Assembly (NCBI GenBank): GCA_029242705.1
Contig: JAQWTK010000085.1
Location: 1 to 48,494 of the forward strand
Direction: 5' to 3'
Source of the DNA: Gammaproteobacteria bacterium
GTDB taxonomy: Bacteria; Pseudomonadota; Gammaproteobacteria; Pseudomonadales; Pseudohongiellaceae
Length of the DNA: 48,494 bases
Shown here: positions 26,454-34,762 of the stretch, piece after piece
How the letters are laid out: each line of letters begins with the position of its first letter
Position numbering within the stretch: position 1 is the first letter of the stretch
The notes under the pieces: model-generated
What the model saw: only the letters and a program-made list of their open reading frames with translations
Database searches by the model: none
What the model was told of the DNA's origin: nothing
Made by a program: the position numbers and the translations under genes

Positions 26454-27401
26454 TTGAAACTCTTTATCGTTGGTGGAAATAGTCCTACAGCTAAGGATTT
26501 GATTGAGATTTTGCGAAGGCATAGGATCTCGTTCCAAGCGCCTCCGGATAAATACTTTGCTCCCGAAGATGGTGTCGCGATTGCAAAGATGATTACGGAT
26601 TATGGTCCGACTCAACTAATTAATTTGGCTGATTTTATCTCTGGTAATCATAGTTCGCTCCGCCGAGCAGAAACAACCGAAGAGCGGTGCTACCAAATCA
26701 ATGCGCGTTTGCCGGTGACGTTGGCAGAGATAACTAATCATTTGAATATTCCGGTATTACATTTATCGAACAGCTATGTCTTTGATGGTACAAAAAAATT
26801 AAGCTATAACGAGAACGATCAAACTAATCCTCAAGGTGTGTATGGCCTTGCTTCGCTTCAAGGAGAGAGAGCAATTAGGAAGCATCCGGCTCATATTATT
26901 ATTCGTTCGGGTTGGTTGTTTGGTAAAAAGAAGAAGGGTCTTATTAAATCTTGGATCCGAGTCGTGAAACGGGATAACGGGAAGGTGCCGGTTTCGCGTC
27001 GCCGATTTAGCCCAACTCACACTGGCCATTTGGCGGCTGCGATTTTAGCGATCTCTAAACAAATAGATTGCGAGGCTAATGTATGGGGAACCTATCATTA
27101 TTCTAGTCTCGAGACGAAGCGTGAATATGAGTTCGTTGAGCAAGTAATCAAGTATGCCGCTAATCATGATGAAAGAATCTATCAGCTTTTAGACTCATTA
27201 AAGATTATTGAGCGCGATGTTTACGCGCCAGAGGTTTTGAACTCAACCTTATCCAGTAAAAAATTATTTGACACGTTTGGTATAAAACAAAAATCTTGGC
27301 ATAGTGATTTGCAAGAAATTATTAAGCTTCTTTATGGCGGAAACTCCCGCGATAATGGGCATGATCTGAATAAAACTTCCACTAAAATAGATACCACATG
27401 A
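26454..27401 (+). CDS. RmlD-like (dTDP-4-dehydrorhamnose reductase fold) protein with altered catalytic residues
   Basis: A 315-residue extended-SDR protein. It follows RmlD over its length: N-terminal KLFIVGG strand, LINLADF, INARLPVTLAEI, SNSYVFDG (residues 105-112), VYGLASLQGERAI (129-141) and IIIRSGWLFG. At catalytic positions it departs: the usual STDYVFDG reads SNSYVFDG and YxxxK reads YGLAS, so Thr, Asp and Lys are replaced while Tyr130 stays. The N-terminal glycine motif is also atypical. It may be inactive, regulatory (compare the RmlD-like MAT2B regulatory subunit) or use another substrate. The start is TTG, the first possible codon after an in-frame stop, with only a weak ribosome site. 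moeA follows after 14 bases. The 278-base spacer after ssb holds no gene I can support. Confidence 0.8.
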   Translation: MKLFIVGGNSPTAKDLIEILRRHRISFQAPPDKYFAPEDGVAIAKMITDYGPTQLINLADFISGNHSSLRRAETTEERCYQINARLPVTLAEITNHLNIPVLHLSNSYVFDGTKKLSYNENDQTNPQGVYGLASLQGERAIRKHPAHIIIRSGWLFGKKKKGLIKSWIRVVKRDNGKVPVSRRRFSPTHTGHLAAAILAISKQIDCEANVWGTYHYSSLETKREYEFVEQVIKYAANHDERIYQLLDSLKIIERDVYAPEVLNSTLSSKKLFDTFGIKQKSWHSDLQEIIKLLYGGNSRDNGHDLNKTSTKIDTT

Positions 27402-27415
27402 ATGGTTAATTGATA

Positions 27416-28633
27416 ATGTCAGTATTAACACCGATAAATGAAGCTTTCTCTAAGCTATTACTAACAATAGAGAGTGTCGATGAAAGTGAGCTTGTGCCGG
27501 TTCTAGATTGTGTTGGTAGGGTTTTAGCTGTAGACCTTATTTCCGCGGTGGATGTTCCGCCCTTAGCTAACAGTGCCATGGATGGTTTTGCTGTCAATAG
27601 CGCCGATATAAAAAAGCCCTCGACTATACTTAACGTCTCTCAGCGCATTGTTGCGGGTGAAATGGGGGATAAGTTAAACGAAGGAGAGGCGGCGCGAATT
27701 TTTACTGGAGCCCCAATACCGGAAGGTTCTGACGCTGTGGTAATGCAAGAAAATTGCGAATTAGATGATAATAAAGTAACAGTCTTACAAAATATAAGTA
27801 GTGGTGAAAATCTTAGGGAGGCGGGTGAGGACGTAAAATCAGGAATAGTTCTTTTAGTCGCAGGGCATAGATTGCTGCCTCAAGATATTGGCTTAGCAGC
27901 TTCAACTGGGGCCGCTTTTCTTAAAGTGAAAAGGAAGCTGCGTGTTGCGGTAATGACTACTGGCGATGAATTGGTTGCACCTGGGTCTAAACTTACGCCT
28001 GGTAAAATCTATAATTCGAATTTTTATTCTTTGGCAGCTCTATTAAGGCAGTTAAATTGTGATGTAGTTGAGACTGGTATTATGGCGGATAATTTCGAAG
28101 CCACTAGGAAAGCCTTGGAGGAAGAGGCTAAAAGAGTCGATTGTATAATCAGCACAGGCGGGGTATCTGTGGGTGAAGAAGATCATGTAAAAGCGGCAGT
28201 AGAAGCGGTTGGGCATCTGGATTTGTGGAAGTTGGCCATAAAGCCAGGTAAGCCTTTTGCTAGCGGCAAGGTCAACGGCACACAATTTTTTGGTTTGCCT
28301 GGTAATCCCGTTTCAACCTTTATAACTTTTTTACTTTTGGTAAAACCATTTTTGCTGTCTATGCTTGGTTGTCAAAAGGTTAAGTTAAAAGAAGGTTATC
28401 CGATTGCTGCAAATTTTGAATCCATTAAATCCGGCGAACGACAGGAATATATTCGGGTAAATTTAGAGCGAGATCGAGCTGGTAAACTATGCTTAAAACC
28501 ATTTGAGAATCAGAGTTCTGGTGTGGGTACATCATTGAATTTTGCAGAAGGGCTGGCGGTAATCCCTCCCGATACAGCTGTGGCCATAGGGGACGCTCTA
28601 GAGTTTATTCCATTCTCGGTGTTGCTAGGATAA
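27416..28633 (+). CDS. moeA: Molybdopterin molybdenumtransferase
   Basis: Inserts molybdate into adenylylated molybdopterin, the last step of Moco synthesis, in the cytosol. The 405-residue product has the four-domain MoeA layout: VLDCVGRVLAVDLISAVDVPP, the SAMDGFA segment, RIFTGAPIPEGSDAVVMQE, the MTTGDEL strand and ISTGGVSVGEEDHVK of the MogA-like domain, then LPGNPVSTF. The ATG at 27416 was chosen over the TTG two codons upstream. Moco made here would supply the SoxC-like enzyme (1821-3068) and the PaoABC-type hydroxylase (18430-22447). It is probably cotranscribed with the RmlD-like gene and the following lipoprotein gene. No moaA-E or mog genes are in the window. Confidence 0.96.
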   Translation: MSVLTPINEAFSKLLLTIESVDESELVPVLDCVGRVLAVDLISAVDVPPLANSAMDGFAVNSADIKKPSTILNVSQRIVAGEMGDKLNEGEAARIFTGAPIPEGSDAVVMQENCELDDNKVTVLQNISSGENLREAGEDVKSGIVLLVAGHRLLPQDIGLAASTGAAFLKVKRKLRVAVMTTGDELVAPGSKLTPGKIYNSNFYSLAALLRQLNCDVVETGIMADNFEATRKALEEEAKRVDCIISTGGVSVGEEDHVKAAVEAVGHLDLWKLAIKPGKPFASGKVNGTQFFGLPGNPVSTFITFLLLVKPFLLSMLGCQKVKLKEGYPIAANFESIKSGERQEYIRVNLERDRAGKLCLKPFENQSSGVGTSLNFAEGLAVIPPDTAVAIGDALEFIPFSVLLG

Positions 28634-28639
28634 ATAATA

Positions 28640-29362
28640 GTGAATCTAATACGGTTTCTGGTTTTGTGTTTGTTACTCGTTGGCTGCGAATCGCAACAAC
28701 CGATTCCTTCCGAGAGTTCGTCGATTCCAGATTCGCAAAATGAGGTTCTGGATATTCGGCCGCTAAGTAAGCCTGTTTTGGTCATTCCTAGCGAACCTTC
28801 AGAGATGGAGCGCTTGATTGCGGATATATTATTCGAGGGCTTACAAGCTTTGGAAGATGACCGACTGTTAACCCCACTTGAAGATAATGCTCACAGCCGG
28901 TTTCAGCGTGTGCTGGCGATGGATCCCGAAAATGAAATCGCAAATGACGGTCTAGAAAGAATTTTAATGCGATATGTAGATCTCTCTCAGGAAGCTAGTA
29001 GGAGAGGTTTGTTCGAAGATGCAGAAGAATTATTAGGTAGAGCAGAATTTATTAATGAAGACCACCCTTCGATAAATTTAGCTTGGTCATTATTGGAATC
29101 AGAGAAAGAATCAGGTGATTTAATTTTTAGCTTAGATACTGCTGAGTTTCTTAGTAGAAGTGAAATTGCACGATCAAGGTTGAATAATATCGCTCAGCAA
29201 GCTAGAGAATTAGACGCATTTTTTTTAATAACCGCACCTAATGATGATCTCGCGCGATGGATGTACTTGCAAATGCGGAATGCCGTAGACGGTTATCGCC
29301 TGCGCGGCAATATCGAGTTGGCCAATCAAACTAGTATTCGTCTTCGTCTATCGCGAGAATAA
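28640..29362 (+). CDS. Lipoprotein of unknown function with helical-repeat-like core
   Basis: A 240-residue protein with a GTG start 6 bases after the moeA stop codon. The lipobox LLVGC places the lipidated cysteine at residue 16. A Ser/Pro-rich linker follows, then a helical region from about residue 55 with TPR-like periodicity (FQRVLAMDPENEIANDGLERI; AEELLGRAEFINEDHPSINLAW). It is probably anchored at the outer membrane facing the periplasm. No function is assigned; TPR-like lipoproteins often serve envelope assembly. Its placement behind moeA suggests cotranscription but not a role in Moco synthesis. Confidence 0.72.
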   Translation: MNLIRFLVLCLLLVGCESQQPIPSESSSIPDSQNEVLDIRPLSKPVLVIPSEPSEMERLIADILFEGLQALEDDRLLTPLEDNAHSRFQRVLAMDPENEIANDGLERILMRYVDLSQEASRRGLFEDAEELLGRAEFINEDHPSINLAWSLLESEKESGDLIFSLDTAEFLSRSEIARSRLNNIAQQARELDAFFLITAPNDDLARWMYLQMRNAVDGYRLRGNIELANQTSIRLRLSRE

Positions 29363-29413
29363 AATTTCGAGAGTTAAATGGAAAGTTTAAATTAACTTTT
29401 GCGTTGAATAAAT

Positions 29414-30424
29414 CTACATTTTAACGATCATCTTTCCAAAATTATCACCGCTAAATAATGCAAGGAAAGCATCAACTGAATTATCGAGTCCCTCAACTAC
29501 AGTTTCTCGAACTACTATTTTTCTGTCCTTAACCCAGGACTCCATATCCGATAAAAATTGGGCTCTCATATCATTATGGTCGAATACAATAAATCCATTT
29601 ATACGTACTTTTTTACCTACAATGAGCATAAGGTTATTTGGACCTGGAGCAGGTTCACTATTATTGTAGGTTGAGATCATGCCGCAGGCAGCTACTCGAC
29701 CGAAGTGATTCATTACGTTTAATGTAGCCTCTAGGTGCGAACCACCAACATTTTCAAAATACACATCGACCCCGTTTGGGGCCGCTTTCGCTAATGCTTG
29801 CGTTAAATCGCCACAAGCCTTGTAATTAATTACTTCATCAACTTTACATTCATCGAGTAACCACTGAGCTTTTTCGTCGCTTCCTACAGAACCAATGACG
29901 CGACACCCAAGTTGTTTGGCAATTTGACAAACATTCGCACCAACAGCTCCCGAAGCTGCAGAAACGAAAACCGTCTCGCCTTTCTTTGGCTCGCCAAACT
30001 TAAATAATCCGACGTAAGCTGTCATCCCTGGCATTCCTAAGGTTCCAAGGTAAAGTGAAAGTCTATTTTTATCGAAAGGTGTTAATTTGGTTAGTGTATC
30101 CGCGGTTGCAATTAATTTGTCTTGCCAAGCTCCGCCGTTGAGAACGATATCACCTTTCTGTAAATTCTCATTATTGGATTCAATCACTTCACCCACTGCA
30201 CCTCCATACATTGGTTGATTTAACGCATAGGGTTCAGCATAAACTCCTTCAGCACGCATACGCCCACGCATATAGGGATCAACGGACATATAGAGATTCT
30301 GAACTAATACTTCATTTTTTTGAGGGGGTGTAAGTTCAACTTCCACTATTTCAAAATTGTCTTGAGTTGGTAAGCCCTTCGGGCGACTTTTCAAGTGAAT
30401 TTGTTGTGCGTTGTAATTGGTCAT
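29414..30424 (-). CDS. NADP-dependent medium-chain reductase, CurA/leukotriene-dehydrogenase type
   Basis: A 336-residue zinc-independent MDR enzyme. The N-terminus has the typical SRPKGLPTQDNFEIVE and the signature VDPYMRGRM; the cofactor domain holds VSAASGAVGANVCQIAKQLGCRVIG with the AxxGxxG fold start, followed by YFENVGG and the C-terminal NFGKMIVKM. These enzymes reduce the double bond of alpha,beta-unsaturated carbonyls with NADPH, including detoxification of reactive aldehydes. It starts 16 bases after the TRAP permease gene on the same strand, so it may process or detoxify a product of the imported compound, which is inference. Confidence 0.93.
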   Translation of the reverse strand: MTNYNAQQIHLKSRPKGLPTQDNFEIVEVELTPPQKNEVLVQNLYMSVDPYMRGRMRAEGVYAEPYALNQPMYGGAVGEVIESNNENLQKGDIVLNGGAWQDKLIATADTLTKLTPFDKNRLSLYLGTLGMPGMTAYVGLFKFGEPKKGETVFVSAASGAVGANVCQIAKQLGCRVIGSVGSDEKAQWLLDECKVDEVINYKACGDLTQALAKAAPNGVDVYFENVGGSHLEATLNVMNHFGRVAACGMISTYNNSEPAPGPNNLMLIVGKKVRINGFIVFDHNDMRAQFLSDMESWVKDRKIVVRETVVEGLDNSVDAFLALFSGDNFGKMIVKM

Positions 30425-30440
30425 CGTTTTCTCTAGTTGT

Positions 30441-32456
30441 TTAAGTATTTATAGTGGAGGTAACTGAAGCACTGCGGCTCTGATAAAAAATGATAGTAAG
30501 TAAAATTGCAGCGCCCGCAAAGTGAAAATAAACTGGGAAAGGCGTCCACATTAAAAGCACGGCACTTAGTACCAGCGCGACTGCAATCAAGGCATTAATC
30601 TTGGTTTCTAAATGCCATTGAAGTAGTCCAGCCATGGCATAGAGGCCCATGCATGACCAGAGAAAGACTTCAATGCGCTCCGGCCAAGTTCCTGAAATCA
30701 GCGGGGAATAAGCGAACAGCACGGGGACGAGATATAGGCCCTTGGCAACTTTCCAACTTGTAAATCCGGTCGCTATTGGTCTCGTACCCGCTATACCTGC
30801 TGCCGCAAATGAGGCTAGACATACCGGAGGCGTAACGTTGCTATCTTGAGATAGCCAAAAAATTATTAGGTGGGCGCTCAGCAGCATGCCCGTTAGTAAC
30901 TCAGGCTCAATCATTTCTTCGCGAATTAATTGCTTCATTTCTAGTGGCATTTCTTGCAGCGCTACAATTGGGTCACCACCAAAAAGTCCTAAGGTTGCCG
31001 CAACATTGCTTGGAAGATCCCCTGCTTGCAGAGCTTCAAGTAGTTGGGCCTGACTAATAAGATCGAAGATTAGTGGTGCTGATAAAGTTGCCAAGACTAT
31101 ATATGACGCCGTAACTGGAAGCCCCATCCCGAGAACGAGAGATGCAAGAGCAACCAAAATAAGAGTAATAAATAAACTTCCTTGAGCCCATTCTACGATC
31201 ATCAGTGAAAAGGCGTTGCCGACTCCTGTTGTAGTTACCACATTAATAATAATACCTACTGCAACTAATAAAAGTGCCGTCGATGCCATAGTTTTAACGC
31301 CGTCTACGATTGCATCAAATACGTCTCCTAATTTCATAGGATTAGGGGATATCCAAGATGCAGCAACTACACTTATTATCGCGAAAGCTGCAGAAGTGGT
31401 AGGAGTTCTCCCAGATACCAGAAATCCTACTAATGCAATCATCGGTATAATAAAGTGCCAGCCTTCTTTTAAGACGTCGGATACTTTTTCTGAGTCTGCA
31501 GTCGCTGTCGGTATTAATTGTAGGCGTTTTGCTTCTATGCGAACAAAATAACAAACTGTCAAAAAATACAATATTGCTGGAAGCGCAGAAGCCGCAATAA
31601 TTGTCAAATAAGATATTTGGGTATAACTAGCTAAAACAAAGGCACCTGCCCCCATGACTGGAGGCATCAATGCTCCGCCAGTTGATGCAGCAGCTACAAC
31701 GCCTGCTGAGAATCGGCCCTGAAAGCCAGATTGTTTCATCATAGGTATTGTGATTACTCCGGTCGATACTGTATTTGCGACAGCAGAGCCCGATACTGAT
31801 CCCATTAATCCGGAGCCTACCACTGCTACGAGGCCCGCACCGCCAGTAAATCGCCCAGCCAGGCATTGTGCCAGTCGGACAATAAAATCTCCTGCGCCAG
31901 AGCGTAGTAAAAAAGAACCAAAGATAATGAACATGAAAACAAAGGTAGAAGAAATTTGAGCAGTCAGGCCAAACATCCCTTCGCTCGTAAAGAAACTTCG
32001 GTAAAGAACTGTTTCTAAGCTAAGCCCTGGAAATGCAAATACTCCGTTTATATAACGACCGAGGAATAAAATGTAAGAGAGGCTAGTTATGATTAATAAT
32101 GGCATGAACCAGCCTGTGGTGCGGCGCGTAAACTCAATTGCTAGTCCAATCGCGAAAAGTGCAAAAATGTAATCGCTAAGTATAAATTCCGTTTCACGCG
32201 CATAAAGCGCGTTTTCGAACAATATTAAATACGAGGAGGTTGCTGTTGCTAATATGGCCAGCCCGATATTGATCCAAAATTTAACCGAGTTTCTTTTTAG
32301 TTCTTCTTTCTCATTTTCCATTAGTGCGCAAATTGCGCAAAACCCGCCAAAGTGGATTGCAGATAGCCAAAGCTCCGAAATGCTCGCAAAAACATTACAG
32401 TAGATATGGAAGATGGCAAAAGAAAATGCTCCCCATTTTAAATAAGTCGATTTCAT
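30441..32456 (-). CDS. TRAP transporter fused permease (4TM/12TM, DctQM fusion)
   Basis: A 671-residue inner-membrane protein combining the small DctQ-like and large DctM-like subunits, the usual form paired with TAXI binding proteins. Four or five hydrophobic segments fill the first 150 residues; the large part carries the signature GLMGSVSGSAVANTVSTGVI and IPMMKQSGFQGRFSAGVVAAASTGGALMPP (both near residues 215-265) and the mirrored TPPVCLASFAAAGIAGT about residue 545. It uses ion gradients to import an organic acid delivered by the binding protein. The binding-protein gene ends 10 bases upstream. The substrate is unknown. Confidence 0.94.
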   Translation of the reverse strand: MKSTYLKWGAFSFAIFHIYCNVFASISELWLSAIHFGGFCAICALMENEKEELKRNSVKFWINIGLAILATATSSYLILFENALYARETEFILSDYIFALFAIGLAIEFTRRTTGWFMPLLIITSLSYILFLGRYINGVFAFPGLSLETVLYRSFFTSEGMFGLTAQISSTFVFMFIIFGSFLLRSGAGDFIVRLAQCLAGRFTGGAGLVAVVGSGLMGSVSGSAVANTVSTGVITIPMMKQSGFQGRFSAGVVAAASTGGALMPPVMGAGAFVLASYTQISYLTIIAASALPAILYFLTVCYFVRIEAKRLQLIPTATADSEKVSDVLKEGWHFIIPMIALVGFLVSGRTPTTSAAFAIISVVAASWISPNPMKLGDVFDAIVDGVKTMASTALLLVAVGIIINVVTTTGVGNAFSLMIVEWAQGSLFITLILVALASLVLGMGLPVTASYIVLATLSAPLIFDLISQAQLLEALQAGDLPSNVAATLGLFGGDPIVALQEMPLEMKQLIREEMIEPELLTGMLLSAHLIIFWLSQDSNVTPPVCLASFAAAGIAGTRPIATGFTSWKVAKGLYLVPVLFAYSPLISGTWPERIEVFLWSCMGLYAMAGLLQWHLETKINALIAVALVLSAVLLMWTPFPVYFHFAGAAILLTIIFYQSRSASVTSTINT

Positions 32457-32466
32457 AAATTAATGC

Positions 32467-33498
32467 CTAACCTTCGCCACTGGAACTACTGACTTCTTCT
32501 TCGTTAATTAATAACCGCTCGGGAATCTCAAGCCCTATTTCTTGGTAGTAACGTAAAGCTCCTTCATGAAGCGGCGCGCCTAAGCCGTCGATAGCAATTT
32601 CTTGTCGCATATCGTTAGTCGCTCCATGTATTTCTTGTAAGGTCGCCAGATTTTCCCAGATAACTTTTGTGATGTTATAAACCACCTCTGTAGGTATATC
32701 TACACGAGTAACTAAGACATTCGGTGATGCGACGGTACGAACAAGTTCTTCTTGGTTTGGATAAGTTCCAGGGGGGAAATCATACCAGTCCCATAACGGG
32801 TATCTATCATTCAATTTGTTTAATGAATCTTGTGTCCAATTAAGCAACGTCATGCGATTTCCTAACATTGCGTAAGCACGTGTTATTGCGCTAACAGGAG
32901 CACCAGCAGGAATATTCATGCCTACGATATTGCCATCTTGAATAGCATTTGAGGTTGGCCCATAACCCATGTAAGCAAGATTAAATTTTTCTTCATAGTC
33001 AATGCCAAGCGTGTCTAAGATAAAACGACCAGTTTGTTCTGCTCCAGAGTTCCGCGCGCCTAAAACATATCGATGACCATCCAGTTGATTTAAATCTGAC
33101 ATGTTTTTATTTTCGGTTAGTTCGGTAAGTAGAACGAAGTGCTCTACATTTTTCCATAATGCACTTACGCTGCGCAGATGTGTTTGTGGAGAGCTGACAG
33201 GCCCCTCTCCTGTCCAAGACCATGCACCAAAAGGCCCTTGTAAAATTGCAAATTGTGCTTGGTTATCCCTCAAAAGCTTTAAGTTTTCCAGTGAGCCTGC
33301 AGAGCTAATAGCCGTTAAAGAAATTCCTTGCGAAGTAGCTAGTTGAGCATGAGTTATGGTCGCTATAGCGACGCCAACGGGATAGAAGGTGCCACCGGTC
33401 GTGGCCGTCGTTAGAACGTATGGTCTCGCTTGAGAGAGCTCATCACTGCAGGAAGACATCAAAGCTACTACGAACAGTCCAATAGCTAAATTTTTCAT
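32467..33498 (-). CDS. TAXI-family TRAP substrate-binding lipoprotein
   Basis: A 343-residue binding protein, first gene of the TRAP operon. The lipobox MSSC places the lipidated cysteine at residue 17, so it is membrane-tethered. TAXI landmarks are TTATTGGTFYPVGVAIATI, ISSAGSLENLKLLRDNQAQF and LHEGALRYYQEIGLEIP. Compared with the paralogue at 5964-6953 the sequence is highly similar throughout, and the extra length is mainly a short C-terminal tail rich in Glu and Ser. The 235-base region upstream (33499-33733) should hold the promoter; it contains a short inverted repeat (33562-33568 with 33587-33593) but no clear boxes. Confidence 0.93.
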   Translation of the reverse strand: MKNLAIGLFVVALMSSCSDELSQARPYVLTTATTGGTFYPVGVAIATITHAQLATSQGISLTAISSAGSLENLKLLRDNQAQFAILQGPFGAWSWTGEGPVSSPQTHLRSVSALWKNVEHFVLLTELTENKNMSDLNQLDGHRYVLGARNSGAEQTGRFILDTLGIDYEEKFNLAYMGYGPTSNAIQDGNIVGMNIPAGAPVSAITRAYAMLGNRMTLLNWTQDSLNKLNDRYPLWDWYDFPPGTYPNQEELVRTVASPNVLVTRVDIPTEVVYNITKVIWENLATLQEIHGATNDMRQEIAIDGLGAPLHEGALRYYQEIGLEIPERLLINEEEVSSSSGEG

Positions 33499-33733
33499 GA
33501 AAAGTCCGTCGCGGTGATTTTTTATGCTTTTATGGCGAATGATTTTTTTGCGTTATTCTCTGCCTTAGCTTTAGGTAGAACTGAGCCTAAGGCGGACCCT
33601 GATGAAAGCATATTTCACTTTAAAGCACAATAAACCTGCAGAGTGGTGCCTAAGGTCACAAAGCTTCATAAATTCAGGCTAGGTTTAGGGGATCTTTAAA
33701 ATCAGCAGTCAGTTATGGTTGGCGCCCGCTTTT

Positions 33734-34468
33734 TTACCGGGCAGTGTTGAAGCGACCTCGGGGGCGGCCTCTAAATGTTTCCTGCTCACTATGGGTCTGC
33801 TGTAGTAATAATATCTCGCTTTGACTTAAGTCGTAGGATAATGCTTCATACATTACTGTGGTGTCCATAATAGCTCGCATTTGAGTGCCTATTTCACGTC
33901 TGCCGATTTGTTCAGAGTTAGCTTGCAGCAAAACTTGTTGGCGTGCCTGAGTTTGTCCGGCGACGTAATTGGTTAGAACGCCAACAATTTCTTCCATGCG
34001 CCCTTCGCTGACATCTAGTGACTGAAGAAACGGGCCAAATTGGCGTTGTAGCGACATTATTTCATTTAACGCATCAGGGTCTAGGGATGTAATCTCATCA
34101 ATTAACTCTAGTCTACTGTCTGAATTTTCATTTGCACTATCTAACTCATACTCATAGATAATCTGTTGGCGTAATTCAGATTCTAATTCCCGATAATCTG
34201 GAGGAAATCTTTCTTCGGTAATTGTTGATTGATTTGAGAGAGTGGCGATCTTATTATTTAAGTCGTTTATTTCTTCACGTAATTTTGCCAATTTTTTTTC
34301 TTGTGCAATGCGGTCCTTACTGTTTTCTTCAGCTTGGGAAAGCAGTCTTTGTACGTGTTCTTTATAACTAACCAATAAATCGTTATCAACGATACTTTGT
34401 TGATACAGGCTAATAACGATAGTACTAACCACGGCGACAGGTAATACGATTGTTATTATTCTTTTCAT
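33734..34468 (-). CDS. Membrane-anchored coiled-coil protein of unknown function, last gene of the ABC/PDZ/FG-GAP cluster
   Basis: A 244-residue protein with an N-terminal membrane segment (about residues 4-22) that may act as anchor. A long coiled coil follows (about 35-85, with repeated Leu/Ile heptads such as KKLAKLREEINDLNNKIATL), then a mostly helical acidic domain. The C-terminus is basic (RGRPRGRFNTAR). I recognise no family. It lies 5 bases after the small membrane-protein gene, the tightest non-overlapping spacing in the cluster, so it should be made with the rest. A structural or tethering role in an envelope complex is inference. Confidence 0.72.
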   Translation of the reverse strand: MKRIITIVLPVAVVSTIVISLYQQSIVDNDLLVSYKEHVQRLLSQAEENSKDRIAQEKKLAKLREEINDLNNKIATLSNQSTITEERFPPDYRELESELRQQIIYEYELDSANENSDSRLELIDEITSLDPDALNEIMSLQRQFGPFLQSLDVSEGRMEEIVGVLTNYVAGQTQARQQVLLQANSEQIGRREIGTQMRAIMDTTVMYEALSYDLSQSEILLLQQTHSEQETFRGRPRGRFNTAR

Positions 34469-34473
34469 TATTG

Positions 34474-34719
34474 TTAAGATTCTTTTTTGTCTGAACTAAG
34501 CGTGTTTTTTACGTGGCCCGAAAGAGGGACTTCCTTATCCATTTCGTTAACTAGGGCTATAGCTCCTGACATAACGAAGGCTCCCATCGTTACTCCAAGG
34601 ATCAATGCTATTCGCAAAAGCATATGAATGTGGATGCCTGTAAGGTTTTCGCCGACTTCGGCAATAACATTAACAAGTATTAAGGCGACACCAAAAGATA
34701 TCCACACCGCATTTCTCAT
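34474..34719 (-). CDS. Small two-helix membrane protein in the ABC/PDZ/FG-GAP cluster
   Basis: An 81-residue protein with two hydrophobic segments (AVWISFGVALILVNVIA, and LLRIALILGVTMGAFVMSGAIAL) and a polar tail with Lys and Glu. No family is recognised. The ATG at 34719 was chosen; a GTG at 34734 would add five residues (MEFFF), and neither has a clear ribosome site. Its position between the FG-GAP genes and the coiled-coil gene, 43 bases after one and 5 before the other, suggests a small partner subunit of the complex. Confidence 0.65.
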   Translation of the reverse strand: MRNAVWISFGVALILVNVIAEVGENLTGIHIHMLLRIALILGVTMGAFVMSGAIALVNEMDKEVPLSGHVKNTLSSDKKES

Positions 34720-34762
34720 AAAGAAGAATTCCACGATTTTAATTGTTTTACTTATTAGTAAC

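Noticed and set aside
33562-33593. Inverted repeat GCCTTAG/CTAAGGC as a terminator or operator
   Set aside because: The 7-base arms have an 18-base loop, no T-run on either strand and no clear placement relative to a promoter; kept only as a remark.
33724-33742. Hairpin GCCCG/CGGGC around the stop codon of the coiled-coil gene as a terminator
   Set aside because: No T-run follows on the minus strand and the stem is only 5 bases.
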